Source: Candidatus Iainarchaeum sp.
GTDB taxonomy: Archaea > Iainarchaeota > Iainarchaeia > Iainarchaeales > GCA-2688035
Assembly: GCA_016931555.1 (NCBI GenBank)
Contig: JAFGEM010000074.1
Span: 1-34,861 of the forward strand
Length of the DNA: 34,861 bases
Direction: 5' to 3'
Numbering within the stretch: the first letter of the stretch is position 1; every line of letters starts with the position of its first letter. Positions 1-7,824 of this stretch are shown here, piece by piece. Both the position numbers and the translations under genes were made by a program. A model generated the notes under the pieces. It saw only the letters and a program-made list of their open reading frames with translations, made no database searches and had not been told where the DNA came from.

Positions 1-5
1 AATTA

Positions 6-1028
6 TTAGTTTCTATTTGCAATTTTTATTTTCTTTAATTCTTTCAAGTTTTTTGCCCCGCTCAAAAACATTGCAATCCGCAATTCTTCAATTACTTTCT
101 CCAAATATTTCTTTACGCCTTCTTTTCCGCCTGTTTGCTGTGCTTTCAGTACTGGGAGCGCTATTCCTGCAATGTCTGCTCCCAGCGCAATTGCCTTTGC
201 AACATCCAGCCCTGTTCTTACTCCGCCCGAAGCAACTATTGCCCCCTTGAAGGCTTTCCTGCATTCTACAATGCTTTGCACTGTTGGAATCCCGTAATCC
301 CAAAAGGTTTCTCCCAATTCTGCATTTCCGCGCAGGGAATCAATTCCTGTCCAGCTTGTTCCACCTGCCCCTGCAACATCAATTGCCTTTATTTTTGTTT
401 TCGCAAGCTCTTTTGCAATCCTCCCTGAAATTCCGTGCCCGACTTCTTTAACATAAACTGGCTTGCTCAATTCCCTGCTTACTTTTGCAATTGCTTTTAA
501 CGCTCCCTTGAAATTAGTGTCTCCCTCTTTCTGCAAAGCCTCCTGCGCTGCATTCAAATGTATTGCAAGCGCATCAGCCTTAATCTCTTTTAGCGCTTTT
601 TCAATTTTTTCAATTGAATACTGCGGTAATTGCGCTGCTCCAATGTTGCCCGCCAAAAAAATGTTTGGCGCAACATCCCGCACAAAATAGGTTTCCTTTA
701 ATTCAGGCTTCTCTAACATTGCGCGCATGCTCCCTAAACACATTCCCAATCCAAGCTCTTCGCATGCCCCTGCAATATCCTTGTTAATTTGCGTTGCTTC
801 TGTGCAGCCCCCTGTAATTGCCCCAACAAGCAGCGGAGCACTAAATTTTTTTCCCAAAAATTTTGTTTCCAATTTAATTTCTTTTTTGTCAATTTCAGGC
901 AGTGTTTTGTACTCCAGTTCAATTTCTTTGAAACCAATTTTTTCAAATCCTGTTTTCTTTTCCCGAAACTGCACGTTTTGATTGCATGCAATATCCAAAT
1001 GCTCTGTTTTTCTCTTTTGTGTGCTCAT
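6..1028 (-). CDS. fni: Type 2 isopentenyl-diphosphate delta-isomerase (FMN-dependent)
   Basis: Interconverts IPP and DMAPP using reduced FMN; it is the last step of the mevalonate pathway encoded here. The 340-aa length suits the family. Visible family motifs are RKTEHLDI near residue 6, AITGG near 70, GNIGAAQL near 127, HLNAAQEALQKEGD near 157 (catalytic Gln and the Glu-Gly-Asp that binds Mg), VKEVGHGIS near 193, the FMN phosphate loop AGAGGTSW near 219 and ASGGVRTG further on. The usual HLNxLQE and VGFGIS are slightly altered, which is common in divergent members. The ATG overlaps the stop of the upstream Nudix gene by 4 nt (ATGA), so the two are probably translationally coupled. It is the last gene of the operon inside the window; what lies beyond position 6 is not visible. 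Confidence 0.95.
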   Translation of the reverse strand: MSTQKRKTEHLDIACNQNVQFREKKTGFEKIGFKEIELEYKTLPEIDKKEIKLETKFLGKKFSAPLLVGAITGGCTEATQINKDIAGACEELGLGMCLGSMRAMLEKPELKETYFVRDVAPNIFLAGNIGAAQLPQYSIEKIEKALKEIKADALAIHLNAAQEALQKEGDTNFKGALKAIAKVSRELSKPVYVKEVGHGISGRIAKELAKTKIKAIDVAGAGGTSWTGIDSLRGNAELGETFWDYGIPTVQSIVECRKAFKGAIVASGGVRTGLDVAKAIALGADIAGIALPVLKAQQTGGKEGVKKYLEKVIEELRIAMFLSGAKNLKELKKIKIANRN

Positions 1029-1504
1029 TTTCTGCGCCTCTTTTCCCTTTTCAACCTGTCTTTTATTGCGGGAAGCATGTCCCTGTAATGCGGCTGTACA
1101 ATTCCCGGTTTTTTTCCAAGCGTTGGAATCCTGTTTATGCGCGCGCTTCGCACCTCTCCAAATTCGCGCGGATTTTTGTTTATTCTTCTTGCAACAGACC
1201 TTAATGTTTCCATTGGAACTTCCACAAGATAAAAGCTTCCCTTAAAATTATAGTGCTCTGGCCTTTTTGCCCCTGCTTTTCCTATCGGCGTTATTTTCAG
1301 CATCTGCCCATTGGTTATGTGCAGCTCTTCCCTTATTTCTCTTTCAAGTGCATGCTTTCTTGTTTCTCCCGTTTTTACTTTTCCCGCGCCTCCAAAGATA
1401 AGCTGCCTGTTCCAGAGTTTTTCATTTGCTCTCTGAACTGAAAGCGCATAAATTTTTCCGTTTTCGCGCGCAAAAACAATGCTTGCAACTGCTCCGCGTG
1501 CCAT
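1025..1504 (-). CDS. Nudix hydrolase
   Basis: A 159-aa Nudix-fold protein. The Nudix box lies at residues 41-63 and fits G-x5-E-x7-REUxEE, with REIREEL at its core; the usual Gly near the end of the box is His. Nudix enzymes hydrolyse nucleoside diphosphates linked to another group, and some act on isoprenyl diphosphates. The substrate cannot be read from the sequence. The gene sits between isopentenyl phosphate kinase and IPP isomerase in a tight operon (4-nt overlap downstream, 1-nt gap upstream). That context makes a prenyl-diphosphate substrate a reasonable guess (inference), and simple nucleotide housekeeping is the alternative. The C-terminus is a basic tail rich in Lys and Arg. Confidence 0.88.
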   Translation of the reverse strand: MARGAVASIVFARENGKIYALSVQRANEKLWNRQLIFGGAGKVKTGETRKHALEREIREELHITNGQMLKITPIGKAGAKRPEHYNFKGSFYLVEVPMETLRSVARRINKNPREFGEVRSARINRIPTLGKKPGIVQPHYRDMLPAIKDRLKREKRRRK

Positions 1505-1505
1505 T

Positions 1506-1982
1506 TCACGATCTCCTTCTTTTTGCCTTTTTTTCTGGAAATTTTATTATTGGCTGTTTTTTCCTTCTTCGCATTTTGCTTATCCTGCGCCGCGTTTCCG
1601 CAATTTGTTTGTTCCTTCTGTTTATGGATTCAGCTATTTTTTGGTCTAGGTTTGGCAGTGTTTTTGGCAGAAGCACTAGCATCCCGTCAAAACGCAAATA
1701 AACAAGCCTTCGCGCTTTTTTTAAGTGCAATTCCAACATTGATCTTGTATACCCTAAAGTTGCTGCAGCGCCAATTTGTTCCAAGTCTGCTTCAACACTC
1801 TTAGAGCCAGTTCTTTCTATCTCTGGGGGGAAAAGCTTTAATTGTATTTTGGGCCCGGATGCGTTTTTCCTATTTTTGTTGCCACCCTCCACAACCATTT
1901 GTACTACTTTTGTTATCTCTTGCCCTGATAAAGGCCCGATTTCAGGAATTTTAACAGTCTCCTTTGGCATTTTCAAAACCAT
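1506..1982 (-). CDS. Hypothetical basic protein in the mevalonate operon
   Basis: I do not recognise this 158-aa protein. The N-terminal 50 residues contain the segment PEIGPLSGQEITKVV. The middle is mixed alpha/beta in composition (LVYLRFDGMLVLLP near residue 92), and the last 50 residues are predicted helical and extremely rich in Arg and Lys, ending in RRRS. No signal peptide or membrane segment is visible. The ATG at 1982 has an AAGGA ribosome site 8 nt upstream and overlaps the end of the isopentenyl phosphate kinase gene by 10 nt; a second ATG at 1970 has no such site. Its position in the operon suggests co-expression with isoprenoid synthesis, but the basic tail would equally fit a nucleic-acid or ribosome-associated protein. 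Confidence 0.75.
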   Translation of the reverse strand: MVLKMPKETVKIPEIGPLSGQEITKVVQMVVEGGNKNRKNASGPKIQLKLFPPEIERTGSKSVEADLEQIGAAATLGYTRSMLELHLKKARRLVYLRFDGMLVLLPKTLPNLDQKIAESINRRNKQIAETRRRISKMRRRKKQPIIKFPEKKAKRRRS

Positions 1983-2770
1983 ATTCTTGTTCCTTCCAAT
2001 TTTTCTCCAACCAATGCCTTGTATGTGTTTTCTTTTTTGTTCATGTCAAAAATAAAAGCTTCCTGCTTTGATAATTGTTCTTTCAGCTTTATTATTTTTC
2101 CCTTCATTCCCTGAGTAACATCAACAGTGCTTGCCTCTCCCACTCTCTCAAGCACTAAATCAAGGTTTTTTTCATCAATCAGGGGAATTCTCTCTGCGTT
2201 TTCATCAATTTTTGGGTCGCCTGTATAGATTCCAGCAACATCTGTCCCCAAAAAAACTTTTTTCACATCAAATTTTTTTGCAAGATGCGCAATTATTGCG
2301 TCTCCGCTTACAACGCTCGCATTCAATTTTTTGTCGGGAACCATTTGCCCGTACAAAACAGCCACTTTTTTTCCCAGCGCGCTTTTGATTTCGCTCAAAT
2401 CAAATTCAACAATTTTTTTTCCGCTCTGCACAACAACTTTGTTTGGGTCTAATCCGAATGCATTCACTCCCGCGCTCTTCAATTCACTCACAACAACGCT
2501 GTTCAAATGCCTGCAATCCGCAACTGTTTTAGTATAACCCTTTTGCTGCCTCTTGCTGTAAACGCCATTATTGATGTCAAATTCCGTTACATTGGTGTGC
2601 CCAAAAGGCCCTGCCCCATGCACAACTATTAAATTAAAGCCCTTCTCCCTTATTGCGCGCGCTATTTCCAAGCCAATTTCCCTTATTTTTTTGTTCCGTG
2701 TTTCAAACTTGTTTTCTTCTTTTTTTGTAATGACGGAACCGCCAAGCTTTATTATGTATAAATCGGGCAT
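1973..2770 (-). CDS. ipk: Isopentenyl phosphate kinase
   Basis: Phosphorylates isopentenyl phosphate to IPP with ATP, the penultimate step of the archaeal mevalonate pathway. The protein is an amino-acid-kinase fold. It starts MPDLYIIKLGGSVIT (Lys8 and Gly10-11 of the nucleotide site). The segment HGAGPFGH at residues 51-58 carries the conserved His58 that marks isopentenyl phosphate kinases against other family members. GDAIIAHLA and GTDVAGIYTGDP further on are typical of the fold. The open frame extends 40 codons upstream, but that part is Lys-rich low-complexity sequence running into the previous gene, so I chose the ATG at 2770. It gives 265 aa, the usual length. The next gene upstream ends 76 nt away. 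Confidence 0.95.
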   Translation of the reverse strand: MPDLYIIKLGGSVITKKEENKFETRNKKIREIGLEIARAIREKGFNLIVVHGAGPFGHTNVTEFDINNGVYSKRQQKGYTKTVADCRHLNSVVVSELKSAGVNAFGLDPNKVVVQSGKKIVEFDLSEIKSALGKKVAVLYGQMVPDKKLNASVVSGDAIIAHLAKKFDVKKVFLGTDVAGIYTGDPKIDENAERIPLIDEKNLDLVLERVGEASTVDVTQGMKGKIIKLKEQLSKQEAFIFDMNKKENTYKALVGEKLEGTRIWF

Positions 2771-2846
2771 GTTTTTGCCACTCTCGAAGAATTTTGCAAA
2801 AAATAATTTAATTTTATAATTTTTTTTATTTTCTGCCCCAATTTTT

Positions 2847-3236
2847 TTACTCGGTTTCAATTGCTGCTTTTTCAGCGTCAACTTTTGCATGCATTCCTGT
2901 TTCCAGCTTGCCGATTTCTATGCTGTCTATGCAGGGTATCTCTGCAATAATGCAGCCTACTGCAACAATTGTTTCGCACTTTGCATTGACTATTGCTGCA
3001 GGGGCCTTTCCGTTCTTTTTGAGCCTGTAAAGTATATAGCTTCCCACTGTTGAGCCTTTCCCCTCAGGAAAAACAAGTATTTTGCCTGCAATGCTCTTTC
3101 CCTTTAGCTCGTGCCCTTCCTGTTCTACTATGCCTGTGTCTCCGTTTACTCCGCCGTAGAATGAGATTCCCTGTGTTGTTTTGAGTATTTCTCCCTCTGC
3201 TTTGCCGCTGCATATTGTCCTGCCCTTTAATTTCAT
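2847..3236 (-). CDS. Phosphomevalonate dehydratase small subunit (aconitase X swivel, DUF126)
   Basis: Small subunit of the [4Fe-4S] aconitase-X-type enzyme that dehydrates (R)-5-phosphomevalonate to trans-anhydromevalonate 5-phosphate. It has 129 aa, normal for DUF126. The conserved GKGSTVGSY loop at residues 59-67 carries the serine (Ser62 region) that corresponds to the catalytic serine of aconitase swivel domains. The segment AAIVNAKCETIVAVGCIIAEIPCID is also characteristic of the family. The ATG overlaps the stop of the large-subunit gene by 4 nt (ATGA), as expected for subunits made in equal amounts. The functional assignment comes from the family plus the operon: kinase, decarboxylase and isopentenyl phosphate kinase are all next to it. 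Confidence 0.92.
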   Translation of the reverse strand: MKLKGRTICSGKAEGEILKTTQGISFYGGVNGDTGIVEQEGHELKGKSIAGKILVFPEGKGSTVGSYILYRLKKNGKAPAAIVNAKCETIVAVGCIIAEIPCIDSIEIGKLETGMHAKVDAEKAAIETE

Positions 3237-4405
3237 TCACAGGCCTCCTTTATGCATTCTTCAATGCTTTTTATGCGTGTTTTGAACTTGTTTTTGCTTG
3301 CAGCGTAAAAACAGCCTTTTGCCGAGTCTGTTGTAATCTGGTTAAAGCGCCCTTTTATCGGTGCAACCACGCAGCAGGTGTCTGCTGCAAATTTTGCCCC
3401 TGCTTCCTCAATTGTTTTTGTGTAGCCCATCATGTCTGCAATTTTTTTTGTGGGCCTTGCAGTTGTAATCCAGACTTCTTTGTTCACTTTTTTGCCTTCA
3501 AGCAGTTTTGCAATTTTTTCTATTTCCTTTATGCTTGCGTGCGGGCATCCAATGCTTACAAAGTCTGATGTTCCTTCTGCTGTCAGCCCTGCCAGTGCTT
3601 CTTCTATTTCCGAATGCTTAACTAAAATTTTTTCTTTGGGTTTTTTTGTTTTGCTTGGGGTAATTCCTTTCATATGGAACATTGCTGTTCCGCCGTATGT
3701 TGCAATGCTCGCGCTCAGGCTCTTTAATTCTTCCAGGCTTGCCTTGTCCTGTCCAACCACGAGGGGAATTTTGTTTCCAATTTTTTCCCCCACAACTTTT
3801 CCAAGGGCGCCAAAATTTTGTGTTTCCCTCAAAGGCTTTTCAAGTTCTACAAGGACTTCCGCCTGCCTGTTTTTTTCCAAATGCATGCCATATTCGGGTG
3901 TTTTGCCGGTCAATGCTGCTGCAAGCGCGCTAGGGCCTCCTTCCCTGTTTGTGTATGCTCCCAACACGGAATTTGCGAATGCAACCGCGCTTGACTCGCT
4001 CCATGCAATGTGCTCTCCGAAGTGCGGGCAGTTTCCAATCAAATAAGGAGTGCATGTGCATGTTGTTATCACACCCATTCTTGCAAACGCATTTATCACT
4101 TTTTCCTGTTTTTCCGCGAACTCTTCCTGTATTCCGAGAGCTCTCCAGTTTTCCATGTCCATTCCCGCGGGATTTAATGTTGTCAATACCCTTGTTTTCC
4201 CGTCTTTTGCCATTTCCGCCAGAAACTCTAATCCCGGTTCTCCGAGATTGTCGTAGCTTACTCCGGCAATCTGCACGCTTGATACGCTGATCATTTTTTT
4301 TGCCCCGTAGATTTCCCCAAGAGCCTTTAAGATTTCCATGCTTTTTTTTACGGCATTTCCATGCTTCCCTGAAAGCATTTCTTTTTCTTCTTTTGTAAGA
4401 TTCAT
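3233..4405 (-). CDS. Phosphomevalonate dehydratase large subunit (aconitase X catalytic, DUF521)
   Basis: Catalytic subunit of phosphomevalonate dehydratase, partner of the small subunit encoded immediately downstream. It has 390 aa, the normal family length. Visible family blocks are SVQIAGVSYDNLGEPG near residue 43, CTCTPYLIGNCPHFGEH at 116-132 (three cysteines, candidates for Fe-S cluster ligands), ESSAVAFANSVLGA followed by TNREGGPSAL near 150, IGCPHAS near 286 and ADTCCVVAPI near 340. The related bacterial aconitase X enzymes act on cis-3-hydroxyproline. The kinase, UbiD-family decarboxylase and isopentenyl phosphate kinase alongside favour the mevalonate role here. The gene lies 6 nt after the decarboxylase gene. 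Confidence 0.93.
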   Translation of the reverse strand: MNLTKEEKEMLSGKHGNAVKKSMEILKALGEIYGAKKMISVSSVQIAGVSYDNLGEPGLEFLAEMAKDGKTRVLTTLNPAGMDMENWRALGIQEEFAEKQEKVINAFARMGVITTCTCTPYLIGNCPHFGEHIAWSESSAVAFANSVLGAYTNREGGPSALAAALTGKTPEYGMHLEKNRQAEVLVELEKPLRETQNFGALGKVVGEKIGNKIPLVVGQDKASLEELKSLSASIATYGGTAMFHMKGITPSKTKKPKEKILVKHSEIEEALAGLTAEGTSDFVSIGCPHASIKEIEKIAKLLEGKKVNKEVWITTARPTKKIADMMGYTKTIEEAGAKFAADTCCVVAPIKGRFNQITTDSAKGCFYAASKNKFKTRIKSIEECIKEACE

Positions 4406-4411
4406 TTTGCA

Positions 4412-5707
4412 TCACTTCAAATATTTTTTCAAATTCGCTTTTGGAAACTCTACTTTTCCAAAATTTTTTCCCTTTGCAACTAATGGCTGTGTGCAGTCAA
4501 ACCCGCATTTTGTTGTAAAGCTTGTCTCGGGTTCTGCGCTTGGATCCAAACTCGAGCCTTTTTCCTTGTCTTTCATTATAAGGTCAACGTCTGCTTGGAA
4601 TCTTGTGGCCATTGCCCATTCCACACTCTCATTGTCATAAATGTCAATGTCTTTATCCACAACAAAAATGTGCTTGCAGCTTTTATGCCCTTCAAATGCG
4701 GCTTCAATTGCTTTTTTGCCATCGTCATCCTGCAGTTTATCAATTTTTACGCGCGCGTGGAGCCAGCTGCATCCTCCAGAATTCACGTTTACGTCCAAAC
4801 ACTTTACCCCGGCCTCGTTCACTTTCTTAAAGATAGTGGGTTCTCTTGGCATGCCCATAAGTACCTTGTGCTCGAATTTTCCCGGCAATAGCGCCTGCCA
4901 TATTGCGTTTTTCCTGTGAGTAATTTTTTTTACAGTAAAAACAGGCTCCTGCCTTATAGTGTCCTGTGTTTCAGTCAAATCAACAAAAGGCCCTTCATCC
5001 GCCTTTTCTTCCAGTGAAATTGTCCCTTCCAGCACAAATTCGCATTCCGCGGGAATGACTGCATCAAATGTTTTTGCCTTTACAACTTTCAATGGTTCAA
5101 GCGCGTTTGCTATTTCCAACTCATCAATTCCGATGTCTACGCTTGTTGCAGCAGCAACTAAAACATTTGCTCCGTTTCCAATGCATACGGCAATTGGCAT
5201 TTCCTTTTCCTCGTTCAAAAAAGTGTCAAAATTTCTTTTCCTTACAATTCTGACGCTGAGCTTGTTTTTTCCAATTTGCATGCACCTGTGAAAATCAAGG
5301 TTTTGCCCGTACTTTGGGTGCTTTGCCACAACTACCCCGCTTGAAATATAATTTCCGCCGTCGTTTTCACAGTGGAACAAAATAGGGAGCTTGTCCAAAT
5401 CAATTTTTTTCATTTCCACTTCCTGGCACGGCGCTTTTTCAACAACCTCGGGCTTTGACCTGTTTTCAATTGCATTTGTAATAGTGGGAATTAATTCGTT
5501 TACTTTGCATCCAAGATAGTCTGCTACGCTTTGTTTTGTTGGAAAAATGTTTCCCGCTACGTTGAATTCGGATTCTTTGATTTTTTCAAACAAAACAGGT
5601 TTGTCAACAAGCTCGTTAATAATTGCGCTTGCCTCAAGCTTTTTTGAAACAGGCTTTTCCACTCTATTCAGGTTCTTTAATTTTTCCAGGTGTGTTCTGA
5701 AACTCAT
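4412..5707 (-). CDS. UbiD-family decarboxylase (anhydromevalonate phosphate decarboxylase)
   Basis: Predicted to decarboxylate trans-anhydromevalonate 5-phosphate to isopentenyl phosphate using prenylated FMN. It has 431 aa and runs collinear with UbiD proteins: an N-terminal helical and PTKQSVADYLG region, the prFMN-binding split-barrel segment SSGVVVAKHPKYGQNLDFHR near residues 122-141, then SVRIVRKRNFDTF, PIAVCIGNGA, and EGPFVDLTETQD near 245, the equivalent of the EGPFGEYTG acid-residue block of UbiD. The ATG at 5707 is preferred over an upstream in-frame GTG: it overlaps the ubiX stop by 4 nt and has a strong GAGGTGG site upstream. The neighbouring dehydratase, UbiX and mevalonate kinase point to the mevalonate pathway rather than ubiquinone or menaquinone synthesis. 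Confidence 0.93.
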   Translation of the reverse strand: MSFRTHLEKLKNLNRVEKPVSKKLEASAIINELVDKPVLFEKIKESEFNVAGNIFPTKQSVADYLGCKVNELIPTITNAIENRSKPEVVEKAPCQEVEMKKIDLDKLPILFHCENDGGNYISSGVVVAKHPKYGQNLDFHRCMQIGKNKLSVRIVRKRNFDTFLNEEKEMPIAVCIGNGANVLVAAATSVDIGIDELEIANALEPLKVVKAKTFDAVIPAECEFVLEGTISLEEKADEGPFVDLTETQDTIRQEPVFTVKKITHRKNAIWQALLPGKFEHKVLMGMPREPTIFKKVNEAGVKCLDVNVNSGGCSWLHARVKIDKLQDDDGKKAIEAAFEGHKSCKHIFVVDKDIDIYDNESVEWAMATRFQADVDLIMKDKEKGSSLDPSAEPETSFTTKCGFDCTQPLVAKGKNFGKVEFPKANLKKYLK

Positions 5708-6258
5708 TTTCCCCACCTCTCAAATTTCGAGTTTTCTATGCCGAGCAAATCCATTATTTTCCCAATAATAAATGCTTCCAAATCTTTAATTGTTTTTGGT
5801 TTGTGGTAAAAACCCGGGCTTAAGGGCATTACAATGCCGCCATACTGGCTAATTTTTGTCAGGTTTTCCAAACAGGGTCCGCTTAAAGGAGTTTCTCTAA
5901 TGCATACAACAAGCTTTTTCCGCATTTTGAGCATGTTATCCGCTGCCCTTGAAATGAGGTTGCTTGAGTCTGCGTTTGCAATTTCTGAAACTGTTTTTAC
6001 TGTGGCGGGGCATACAATCATTCCGTCAACCAAAAAAGAGGAGCTGCTTATTGCTGCTCCCATGTCTTTGTAGCCGTAAACTTTGCCTGCAAGCTTCTTA
6101 ACTTGGGCAATGCTTTCTTTTGTTTCTTCTTCAATTAATTTTTCCGCCCACTCGCTCAAAATCAAATGTGTTTCGATTTCCGCTTCTTTAAGTGCCTTCA
6201 ATAACTCGATTCCGTATCCGATTCCGCTTGCGCCGCAGATTGCAACAATTATTTTCAT
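5704..6258 (-). CDS. ubiX: UbiX flavin prenyltransferase
   Basis: Attaches a dimethylallyl group to reduced FMN, making the prenylated FMN that UbiD-family enzymes require. The 184-aa protein has the N-terminal flavin-binding loop GASGIGYG at residues 9-16, the SSSFLVDGMIVCPAT block with its conserved Ser-Phe and Pro-Ala-Thr, RAADNMLKMRKKLV, the RETPLSGPCLENL signature, and the C-terminal PGFYHKPKTI block. The frame extends 45 codons upstream into the mevalonate kinase gene. The ATG at 6258 is chosen because it starts directly at the Rossmann strand (MKIIVAICGASG) and is preceded by an AGGGT site. It overlaps the UbiD-family gene by 4 nt, matching their cofactor partnership. Confidence 0.95.
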   Translation of the reverse strand: MKIIVAICGASGIGYGIELLKALKEAEIETHLILSEWAEKLIEEETKESIAQVKKLAGKVYGYKDMGAAISSSSFLVDGMIVCPATVKTVSEIANADSSNLISRAADNMLKMRKKLVVCIRETPLSGPCLENLTKISQYGGIVMPLSPGFYHKPKTIKDLEAFIIGKIMDLLGIENSKFERWGK

Positions 6259-6289
6259 TCTAAAACCCTTTTTTTTGGAAAAATAATTT

Positions 6290-7234
6290 TCAGTTTTGGG
6301 TTTCTGCCCCGATTTTTGTTTTCTTGCACGCAAAACCATTTCTTTCGAGTGATTCTGCAACTTTCTCCTGTGTTTCTCCGGGTGTGAGTGCAATTAGCAG
6401 TCCGCCTCTTCCTGTTCCCGTAAGCTTTGCTCCCAATGCCCCTGCTTTCAGCGCGGTTTCCTGCATTGTGTCAAGCTCTTTGCATGAAACACTGATTTTT
6501 TGCAAAAGCGAATGGTTTTTGTTCATGAGTTCTCCCACTTTTTTCCAGTCCTCTTTTTTCAGCGCCTGTATTGCTGAATTGCATAGTTCCGTGTAATCAT
6601 AAAATATTTTTTTGAATTCTCCCGCATTTTTTTCCTTTAATTCCCTTACATCGTTTACTACATTTTTTGTTTCCTGTGTTATGCCCGAGTTTGCTAAAAC
6701 AATTTCAACAGGCTTTTTTACTCGAATATTTTCAACTTTATTTTTCCCGCCTTCCAGATTTTTTTCAAAAATAATAAAGCCCCCGTAGACGGCGCATGTG
6801 TTGTCGATTCCGCTTGCGCTTCCGCTTCCCGCGCATTCCGCTATAAACGCAGCCTCGTTTATTTGTGCATCGGAAAGATTTAGTTTAAGCTCCTGATTGA
6901 GTGCACGCGAAATGCTTGCTGCAAGTGCAGCGCTTGCTCCTATTCCCGAGGCGCATTTTAGGTTTCCCGAAAGAGTTATTTTCAAGGGCTTTTTTTCCAG
7001 ATCAAGGTTAAAGTGTTTTACAATTGCATTCAATTGCCTTTGTATTTCTTCTTTTTTTGTTTCTTTATAGCCGGGGGTTTCAGGGCGGTTGTCAACAAAT
7101 TCCAGGCCCTTTGTTCCTGCTTCGATTGTCGCACTTGTATGGTCTCCCAATGCTGCGACAATTGCCGGCAGCCCATAAACCACAAAATGCTCGCCGAAAA
7201 GAATGGTTTTTCCGAATCCAATCCCCTGAGCCAT
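6290..7234 (-). CDS. mvk: Mevalonate kinase
   Basis: Phosphorylates mevalonate at C5 with ATP; the product feeds phosphomevalonate dehydratase. A GHMP-family kinase of 314 aa. The N-terminal motif is GKTILFGEHFVVYG near residue 8. The ATP-binding motif is ASGIGASAALAASI near 107. GSASGIDNTCAVYGG carries the catalytic Asp, and KLTGTGRGG near 275 is the third GHMP motif, with Arg where most members have Gly. I start at the ATG at 7234, which has GGTGA 4 nt upstream; an in-frame GTG lies 9 nt further up. The previous gene ends 16 nt away. No phosphomevalonate kinase or diphosphomevalonate decarboxylase is present in the window, as expected for the modified pathway. Confidence 0.95.
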   Translation of the reverse strand: MAQGIGFGKTILFGEHFVVYGLPAIVAALGDHTSATIEAGTKGLEFVDNRPETPGYKETKKEEIQRQLNAIVKHFNLDLEKKPLKITLSGNLKCASGIGASAALAASISRALNQELKLNLSDAQINEAAFIAECAGSGSASGIDNTCAVYGGFIIFEKNLEGGKNKVENIRVKKPVEIVLANSGITQETKNVVNDVRELKEKNAGEFKKIFYDYTELCNSAIQALKKEDWKKVGELMNKNHSLLQKISVSCKELDTMQETALKAGALGAKLTGTGRGGLLIALTPGETQEKVAESLERNGFACKKTKIGAETQN

Positions 7235-7250
7235 TTTCACCACAAAAAAT

Positions 7251-7655
7251 TTACCCCACTACCTTGAATTTATACCCGTATGCTATTGGTCCCTCTGGAT
7301 CAATGTCTGAAATTTTTCTGAATACTTTTTTTACTTTTGCGCCAATCTTTATTTTTTTTGCATCAGAGTCAACTATCTGGCTCAGTGCTTTTGCTCCATT
7401 CTCGAGCTCTACTATTGCAAGAAAATACGGTGTTTCCTGTTCAAATCCGAATGGCCCCACAAATAATTCTGTCCATGAAACAATTTTTCCCGAATGTGGC
7501 ATTGATTTTTCCACTAATTTTCCTTTGCGCCGGCAGTTTGGGCATACTGTTCTCGCGGGAAAAAAGCTTTGTTTGCAGTTTTCACAGTAATTTCCCTTTA
7601 GATAATATCTTTCAGGGTATCTTCTCCATTGCAATGGCAGTGCGCTATGCGGCAT
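7251..7655 (-). CDS. DUF35 Zn-ribbon/OB-fold protein, thiolase-HMG-CoA synthase scaffold
   Basis: A 134-aa protein with an N-terminal zinc ribbon (Cys24, Cys27, Cys38, Cys41) followed by an OB fold. In archaea, DUF35 proteins bridge acetoacetyl-CoA thiolase and HMG-CoA synthase in one complex, which channels the unfavourable thiolase product. The adjacent thiolase and synthase genes support that role here. The segment RRYPERYYLKGNYCENC is typical of the family. The ATG has an AGAGGTGAT ribosome site 5 nt upstream, which lies just past the stop of the preceding small gene. The mevalonate kinase gene follows 16 nt downstream. Confidence 0.92.
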   Translation of the reverse strand: MPHSALPLQWRRYPERYYLKGNYCENCKQSFFPARTVCPNCRRKGKLVEKSMPHSGKIVSWTELFVGPFGFEQETPYFLAIVELENGAKALSQIVDSDAKKIKIGAKVKKVFRKISDIDPEGPIAYGYKFKVVG

Positions 7656-7668
7656 TTTTAATCACCTC

Positions 7669-7824
7669 TTATTCAATTCTTTCTCCTGATTCTTTTAATC
7701 TCCTAATCAATTCTTTTTGTTCTCTGGCTTTTCTTTTCCTGATTTTTCTTATGTTTCTTACTCTTGTTCGCGCAGTTTTTCCTGCTTTTGCCCATTTTTT
7801 TATTCCGCTTGGCTTTGCAGGCAT
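7669..7824 (-). CDS. 51-aa basic microprotein between thiolase and DUF35 genes
   Basis: A short open frame of 51 codons begins ATG at 7824 and shares one base with the thiolase stop codon (TAATG). It ends with TAA just before the ribosome site of the DUF35 gene. The product starts MPAKPSGIKKWAKAGK and is about 40% Lys plus Arg, with a C-terminal half expected to form a charged helix (RKRKAREQKELIRRLKE). It fills what would otherwise be a 168-nt hole in an otherwise gap-free operon. No homologue is recognised. It could be a partner or stabiliser of the thiolase/synthase complex, a nucleic-acid-binding peptide, or a chance frame. The coupled start and exact fit between genes are the only support. 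Confidence 0.55.
   Translation of the reverse strand: MPAKPSGIKKWAKAGKTARTRVRNIRKIRKRKAREQKELIRRLKESGERIE

Noticed and set aside
2771..2890. 40-residue N-terminal extension of isopentenyl phosphate kinase
   Set aside because: Lys-rich low-complexity sequence overlapping the previous gene; the ATG at 2770 begins exactly at the conserved first strand.
3432..4046. 204-codon plus-strand frame inside the dehydratase large subunit
   Set aside because: Shadow of a well-recognised gene, low-complexity hydrophobic product and no ribosome site.
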